Shown here piece after piece: positions 5,433-8,752 of a DNA stretch of 8,752 bases. Each line of letters opens with the position of its first letter. Positions within the stretch are counted from its first letter, which is position 1. The notes under the pieces are model-generated. The model made no database searches, was not told the DNA's origin, and was given only the letters and a program-made list of their open reading frames with translations. A program made the position numbers and the translations under genes. The stretch spans positions 1-8,752 of the forward strand of contig QMWE01000034.1 of the NCBI GenBank assembly GCA_003661465.1, read 5' to 3'. The stretch is from Hadesarchaea archaeon. Its GTDB lineage: Archaea; Hadarchaeota; Hadarchaeia; Hadarchaeales; Hadarchaeaceae.

Positions 5433-5747
5433 GTGAGCAATGCCGAGCCGCGGGTAAGCGAGATGCCACATCTCTACAATGTATTTGATGTGCCGAGGAT
5501 AAGGTCAGTCAGGGCCACCACGGTTCTTCGCGCTAAGATAGACCTCAGGGAGATACTGAACCGTCTTCCGAAGGTCAGCAAGTTGCGAACGTCTAATAAA
5601 AATGTCGTAAAATTCCAGCTCAAGCGTGGCAGCTATCTTTTGCTTTTCCCCACCAATTACGTTGAAGTCTATGCTCCCGACGAAGGAGCCGTACGGGAAG
5701 TTTTGGTCTCATTCCGTGATGAACTCTTCAAGAACGGGCTTTTATGA
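5433..5747 (+). CDS. Small protein resembling a single TBP repeat (half TATA-binding protein)
   Basis: I do not recognise this 104-residue protein as a named family, but residues 21-104 follow the pattern of one TATA-binding-protein repeat. The order is a first strand (PRIRSVRATTVLRA), a helix (IDLREILNRLP, 36-46), strands VVKFQLKRG (58-66), SYLLLFPT (67-74) and YVEVYAP (76-82), and a long C-terminal helix ending FRDELFKNGLL, like the end of a TBP repeat. Archaeal TBP has two such repeats in about 180 residues; here there is one. The FPGLV-type segment carrying an intercalating phenylalanine is not preserved, so classical TATA binding is doubtful. The start is GTG at 5433 (leaderless-like spacing to the A/T tract); the in-frame ATG at 5463 is an alternative and keeps the whole domain. 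Its last bases overlap the aminopeptidase start (ATGA). Assignment is by pattern only. Confidence 0.6.
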   Translation: MSNAEPRVSEMPHLYNVFDVPRIRSVRATTVLRAKIDLREILNRLPKVSKLRTSNKNVVKFQLKRGSYLLLFPTNYVEVYAPDEGAVREVLVSFRDELFKNGLL

Positions 5748-6691
5748 CTGGGTTGCTGAAAGGAGCAAGGGTGGCGGTTCGAACATGTATGGGCGTGAAA
5801 CGGGGAGAGCGGGTGCTTGTGGTCACGGATCCTCCGAGACTCACCATCGCAAGATCTCTTCTCGAGGCAGCTAGGGAGGCCGGTGCAAACGCCATATTGC
5901 TCTGCATGCCCGTAGGGAAGAGACATGGTGAGGAGCCTCCGAAGCTCGTCGGCGTCGCCATGTTATCGTCCGATGTTGTGCTGGCACCTACCACCTATTC
6001 CATCTCCCACACTCAAGCTCGGCTTCGCGCAACGAGATCTGGGGTTCGCATTGCGACGATGCCGATGATAACGGAAGATATCATGAGCAGTGGTGCGATG
6101 CTCGCAGATTATCGTGAGGTAAGCAGGTTGACCGAAAAGGTGGCCGCTGAGCTCCGCGGGGTCAAGACGGTAGAGATAACGACGGGGGCAGGAACGGAGC
6201 TCGTGTTCAGCATAGCTGGACGGAGGATTTGCCCGGATACTGGGATATACCGTCGACCAGGTGATTTCGGGAATCTACCGGCCGGGGAGGTCGCAGTCGC
6301 TCCGGTGGAGGGAACGGCGGAAGGGCAGGTGGTGATCGATGGGTCGATGATGGACAGAGTACATGGGAAGATAAAGATATCGTTTAAGCATGGTGTCGCG
6401 AAGAAAATTTCCGGAAAAGGGGCCTCAAAGTTGATCAGGGTGCTGGATAGTGCGGGACCTTTCTCCCGAAATCTGGCAGAATTCGGTATCGGCACGAATC
6501 CGAAAGCGCGGCTGATCGGGAACGTGCTGGAGGATGAAAAGGTGTTGGGAACATGTCACATCGCGCTTGGAGACAATTCCACATTCGGAGGCAAGGTCAA
6601 AGCTGGGGTTCATGTGGATGGAATTTTCACAAAACCGACGGTAAGATTGGATGGAAAAATTTTGATGGAGAACGGGCGATTGATGGTATGA
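5744..6691 (+). CDS. M29-like leucyl aminopeptidase (aminopeptidase T family, COG2309)
   Basis: This 315-residue protein has the features of the thermophilic metalloaminopeptidase family M29, which removes N-terminal residues from peptides in the cytoplasm. An N-terminal Rossmann-like part contains a GERVLVVTDPP strand-loop (21-31) and a SISHTQARLRAT segment (86-97). The C-terminal half holds the likely metal ligands: E246 in LAEFGIGTNP, E263/E265 in LEDEKVLGTCHIALGDN with H272, and H290/D292 in GVHVDGI. It is shorter than canonical AmpT (about 410 residues), like other compact archaeal COG2309 members. The ATG at 5744 overlaps the TBP-like stop as ATGA and has no strong ribosome binding site, which implies coupled translation. 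The TGA stop abuts the glmS stop with no gap. The substrate is not predictable. Confidence 0.82.
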   Translation: MTGLLKGARVAVRTCMGVKRGERVLVVTDPPRLTIARSLLEAAREAGANAILLCMPVGKRHGEEPPKLVGVAMLSSDVVLAPTTYSISHTQARLRATRSGVRIATMPMITEDIMSSGAMLADYREVSRLTEKVAAELRGVKTVEITTGAGTELVFSIAGRRICPDTGIYRRPGDFGNLPAGEVAVAPVEGTAEGQVVIDGSMMDRVHGKIKISFKHGVAKKISGKGASKLIRVLDSAGPFSRNLAEFGIGTNPKARLIGNVLEDEKVLGTCHIALGDNSTFGGKVKAGVHVDGIFTKPTVRLDGKILMENGRLMV

Positions 6692-8497
6692 TCACTCAAC
6701 CGTTACCGATTTAGCAAGCGATCGAGGACGATCTGGATCCTGTCCTCGTTCGACCGTCATGTAATATGCGAGCAGCTGGGCTGGGATGATGTAGGTGAGG
6801 GGGCTGAACAGTTCTTCGGTGGATGGCACGGGAATGAATTCGTCAACGTGTTCTTTGACATCGTCACTTTCATCCGCTATCGCTATCACGGTTGCTCCAC
6901 GGGCCTTCACTTCCTCTATATTGCCGACCATCCTGACTTGGCTGGCTCCTGGCGGCACGACAGCGATAACTGGAGTGTCTCTCTCTATGAGGGCGAGCGT
7001 GCCGTGTTTTAGCTCTCCAGCCGGCATTCCCTCGGAATGGATATACGTTATCTCCTTGAGTTTCAGGGCAGCTTCGAGTACTATGGGGTATCCGATGCCT
7101 CTTCCGATAAGGTAAATATGCTGGGAGTTGCTGTATTTCTTCGCTAGTTTCCTGATGTGTGGTTCGACTCTTGCGAGTACTGCCCGTGCGGCGTCGGGTA
7201 CTTCGTTGAGCCTTGCGATGAGCTTGCATATCTTTGACTTTGACATGCCTCTCCGCTCGGCCAAGTACACAGATAGGAGCAGCAGGTATGTCACTTGGGC
7301 GACAAACGTTTTCGTGGCCACGACGCTGACTTCCGGTCCGGCGTGCGTATAGCACACCACATCGCTTTCTCTGGTTATCGAGCTCTCCACCACGTTGGTC
7401 AGACACGCCGTTCTCGCACCGGATTCTTTGGCGATCCTTAGGGCCTTCAACGTGTCCGCCGTTTCTCCGGACTGGGATATCCCCAGCACCGCGGTCTTTC
7501 CGTTCGCCCTGCAGCTCTCCTGAAATTCGGAGGAGATAACGGCTTCAACTGAGAGGTTGGCCAGTTTTGCGAGCGCGTATTTGCCGACAAGCGCGGCATG
7601 ATATGAGGTGCCGCAAGCCACTAAGTACACACGTTCAGCTCCGAGCAGGAACTTTGCTAGCTTTTCCAGTTCTGCGCGAGGCACACGTAAGGTGTTTTTT
7701 ATGACCTCAGGCTGCTGGTGTATCTCTTTCAGGGTAAAGTGCGCGAATCCTCCTTTTTCGGCCATCTCTGCGGTCCACGTCACTTTCGTTGAACGCTTTC
7801 TGACCACGCCCCCTGATTTGGTTTTTTTGATCACAGCACCGCTGGGCTTTATGATGGCCATCTCTCCGTTTTCCAAAACTATGATCCGATTGGTGTGTTT
7901 GAGCACAGCTGGTATGTCCGACGCTAGAAACATTTCGCCCTTGCCCACGCCCACGATGAGTGGACTTTCCTTCCGAACCGCTATTAACGTGTCCGGCTCA
8001 TCAGCGCTGATGATGGCTAGGGCAAAGCTTCCCTTCAACTTTTCCACCGCTGACCTCACGCTTTTTTCCAGATTTTTCCCGCGTCGCATGAAATAGGAGA
8101 TCAGGTTAGGGATCACTTCCGTATCCGTATTAGAAATGAACCTGTATCCCTTTTGTTTCAGAAACTTCTTGAGTTTTGCGTAATTCTCGATAATGCCGTT
8201 ATGGACGACCACGAGCTTTCCATGGCAGTCCGCGTGCGGGTGGGCGTTGATTTTCGATGGAGCTCCATGGGTTGCCCAGCGGGTATGTCCCACGCCCACG
8301 TTTCCGGGCATTCTGGCGAAGTCGAGTTTGCGGTCGATATCTGCTATTTTCCCCTTGTCCTTTTTGATGTGGAACTTCTTTTTTGAGAGTGTGGCAATTC
8401 CGGCGGAGTCGTATCCGCGGTATTCGAGCCGTTTGAGTCCGTCGAGCAGGATAGGTGCAGCGTCACGCTTTCCTATGTACCCAACGATGCCGCACAC
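6692..8497 (-). CDS. glmS: Glutamine--fructose-6-phosphate aminotransferase (isomerizing)
   Basis: This 601-residue cytosolic enzyme makes glucosamine-6-phosphate from fructose-6-phosphate and glutamine, the entry step to UDP-GlcNAc used in glycans and glycosylation. The N-terminal glutaminase domain starts with the nucleophile Cys directly after the initiator (CGIVGYIG) and has LEYRGYDSAGI, GHTRWATHG, HNGIIENY and NTDTEVI. After FTLKEIHQQP come two SIS sugar-isomerase domains with ACGTSYHA, SQSGETADTL and the IHSEGMPAGELKHG catalytic loop. The chain ends with SLAKSVTVE, so it is full length and intact. The start is the GTG at 8497, because it places Cys at position 2 as processing requires; AGGTA (8503-8507) lies 5 nt upstream. 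A longer reading from 8524 would bury the nucleophile. Confidence 0.97.
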   Translation of the reverse strand: MCGIVGYIGKRDAAPILLDGLKRLEYRGYDSAGIATLSKKKFHIKKDKGKIADIDRKLDFARMPGNVGVGHTRWATHGAPSKINAHPHADCHGKLVVVHNGIIENYAKLKKFLKQKGYRFISNTDTEVIPNLISYFMRRGKNLEKSVRSAVEKLKGSFALAIISADEPDTLIAVRKESPLIVGVGKGEMFLASDIPAVLKHTNRIIVLENGEMAIIKPSGAVIKKTKSGGVVRKRSTKVTWTAEMAEKGGFAHFTLKEIHQQPEVIKNTLRVPRAELEKLAKFLLGAERVYLVACGTSYHAALVGKYALAKLANLSVEAVISSEFQESCRANGKTAVLGISQSGETADTLKALRIAKESGARTACLTNVVESSITRESDVVCYTHAGPEVSVVATKTFVAQVTYLLLLSVYLAERRGMSKSKICKLIARLNEVPDAARAVLARVEPHIRKLAKKYSNSQHIYLIGRGIGYPIVLEAALKLKEITYIHSEGMPAGELKHGTLALIERDTPVIAVVPPGASQVRMVGNIEEVKARGATVIAIADESDDVKEHVDEFIPVPSTEELFSPLTYIIPAQLLAYYMTVERGQDPDRPRSLAKSVTVE

Positions 8498-8502
8498 AGG
8501 AT

Positions 8503-8507
8503 TACCT
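8503..8507 (-). promoter_or_regulatory. Ribosome binding site that decides the glmS start
   Basis: AGGTA (in TTAGGTAATCC on the minus strand) is one change from AGGTGA-type sites seen elsewhere in the window. It lies 5 nt before GTG at 8497. It and the need for an N-terminal Cys agree on this start. Confidence 0.55.
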
Positions 8508-8529
8508 AAACAAGCTGGAGGCACATCTT

Positions 8530-8537
8530 CTTAAATA
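8530..8537 (-). promoter_or_regulatory. TATA-like box of glmS
   Basis: TATTTAAG on the minus strand is centred about 37 nt upstream of the GTG at 8497, predicting a leader of about 10 nt that includes the ribosome binding site. Confidence 0.5.
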
Positions 8538-8539
8538 CA

Positions 8540-8552
8540 ACGTTTTGAACGT
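8540..8552. repeat. Inverted repeat ACGTT-N3-AACGT between divergent promoters
   Basis: Five-base arms (8540-8544 and 8548-8552) are perfect reverse complements around TTG. The element lies directly upstream of the glmS TATA box and between it and the ROK-gene TATA-like box. An 8-bp palindrome GTCATGAC (8551-8558) follows it. The position suits a shared operator, but arms this short can occur by chance. Confidence 0.35.
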
Positions 8553-8573
8553 CATGACTGCGAAAACAAAGAG

Positions 8574-8580
8574 TTTTAAT
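8574..8580 (+). promoter_or_regulatory. TATA-like box of the ROK-family gene
   Basis: TTTTAAT is centred about 26 nt before the GTG at 8603 and 38 nt before the GTG at 8615. The first distance would give a leaderless transcript; the second is closer to the spacing of neighbouring genes. Confidence 0.4.
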
Positions 8581-8614
8581 TGTACCGATGGGTTAGGCTA
8601 TCGTGGGGCTCCTC

Positions 8615-8752
8615 GTGAGAAAATTTGCAGCCGGGGTGGATCTGGGGGGCACGTACCTCAGAGCGGTCCTTTCTGATGACAGGGGAAGATTTCTGGCCCA
8701 ATCCAAGGAGAAAGTGGATGTCCGAACCAAGCGCTCGATGGTGGATCAGATA
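8615..8752 (+). CDS. ROK-family sugar kinase, N-terminal part (runs off right edge)
   Basis: The open frame runs to the window edge without a stop. From GTG at 8615 it reads MRKFAAGVDLGGTYLRAVL, then SDDRGRFLAQSKEKVDV. AGVDLGGTYLRAVL is the N-terminal phosphate-binding loop of ROK (repressor/ORF/kinase) proteins, which share the ASKHA fold and phosphorylate glucose, N-acetylmannosamine, N-acetylglucosamine or similar sugars. No DNA-binding helix-turn-helix precedes it, so this is a kinase rather than a ROK repressor. Only 46 codons are visible; the sugar-binding ExGH and zinc motifs lie outside, so substrate is unknown. An in-frame GTG at 8603 would add four residues (MGLL). It is divergent from glmS across about 117 bp, consistent with a sugar or amino-sugar role, though that link is inference. 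Confidence 0.8.
   Translation, partial: MRKFAAGVDLGGTYLRAVLSDDRGRFLAQSKEKVDVRTKRSMVDQI

Noticed and set aside
7608..8096. Open plus-strand frame of 162 codons
   Set aside because: It is antisense to the glutaminase and SIS region of glmS, which is intact and strongly conserved in the minus-strand frame.
8498..8524. Upstream GTG start for glmS
   Set aside because: It would place nine residues ahead of the codon preceding the catalytic Cys, which must become the N-terminal residue of the mature enzyme.

Overview
The window is gene-dense archaeal chromosome. The archaeal assignment rests on several genes: an HMf-type histone, a Sec61-beta translocon subunit, Tsr3 (DUF367), a short (~337 aa) archaeal-type adenylosuccinate synthetase, a Fap7/AK6-like kinase and a PIN-domain/ATPase fusion. 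Start regions support it too: AT-rich TATA-like boxes sit about 33-37 nt upstream of many start codons, GGTGA/GAGGTGA ribosome binding sites are common, and GTG and TTG starts are frequent. The HMf-type histone argues against most Crenarchaeota. I cannot place the organism more precisely from this window.

Layout. (1) 1-164 (-) is the N-terminus of an amidohydrolase running off the left edge, divergent from tsr3 (217-729, +). (2) A 463-residue PIN-domain ATPase (734-2125, -) converges on tsr3 with a 4-bp gap. It is divergent from a tiny Sec61-beta gene (2274-2435, +). (3) A minus-strand operon-like run, adenylosuccinate synthetase (3872-4885), AK6/Fap7-like kinase (3323-3862) and HtpX protease (2432-3292), ends in a 4-nt convergent overlap with Sec61-beta. 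(4) A 293-bp intergenic region (4886-5178) holds the synthetase promoter, a perfect 10-bp inverted repeat and the histone promoter. (5) A plus-strand run follows: histone (5179-5385), a 104-aa protein resembling one half of TATA-binding protein (5433-5747), and an M29-like aminopeptidase (5744-6691) joined to it by an ATGA overlap. (6) glmS (6692-8497, -) abuts the aminopeptidase tail to tail. It is divergent from a ROK-family sugar kinase running off the right edge (8603/8615-8752, +).

How the genes fit together. Tsr3 and Fap7/AK6 homologues both act in small-subunit ribosome maturation. Adenylosuccinate synthetase and the AK6-like kinase both handle adenine nucleotides. Sec61-beta and HtpX both belong to membrane-protein insertion and quality control. 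GlmS and a ROK kinase are both linked to hexose or amino-sugar metabolism. The least ordinary element is the single-repeat TBP-like protein beside the histone gene and translationally coupled to a peptidase. I see no mobile elements, CRISPR array, tRNA or rRNA.
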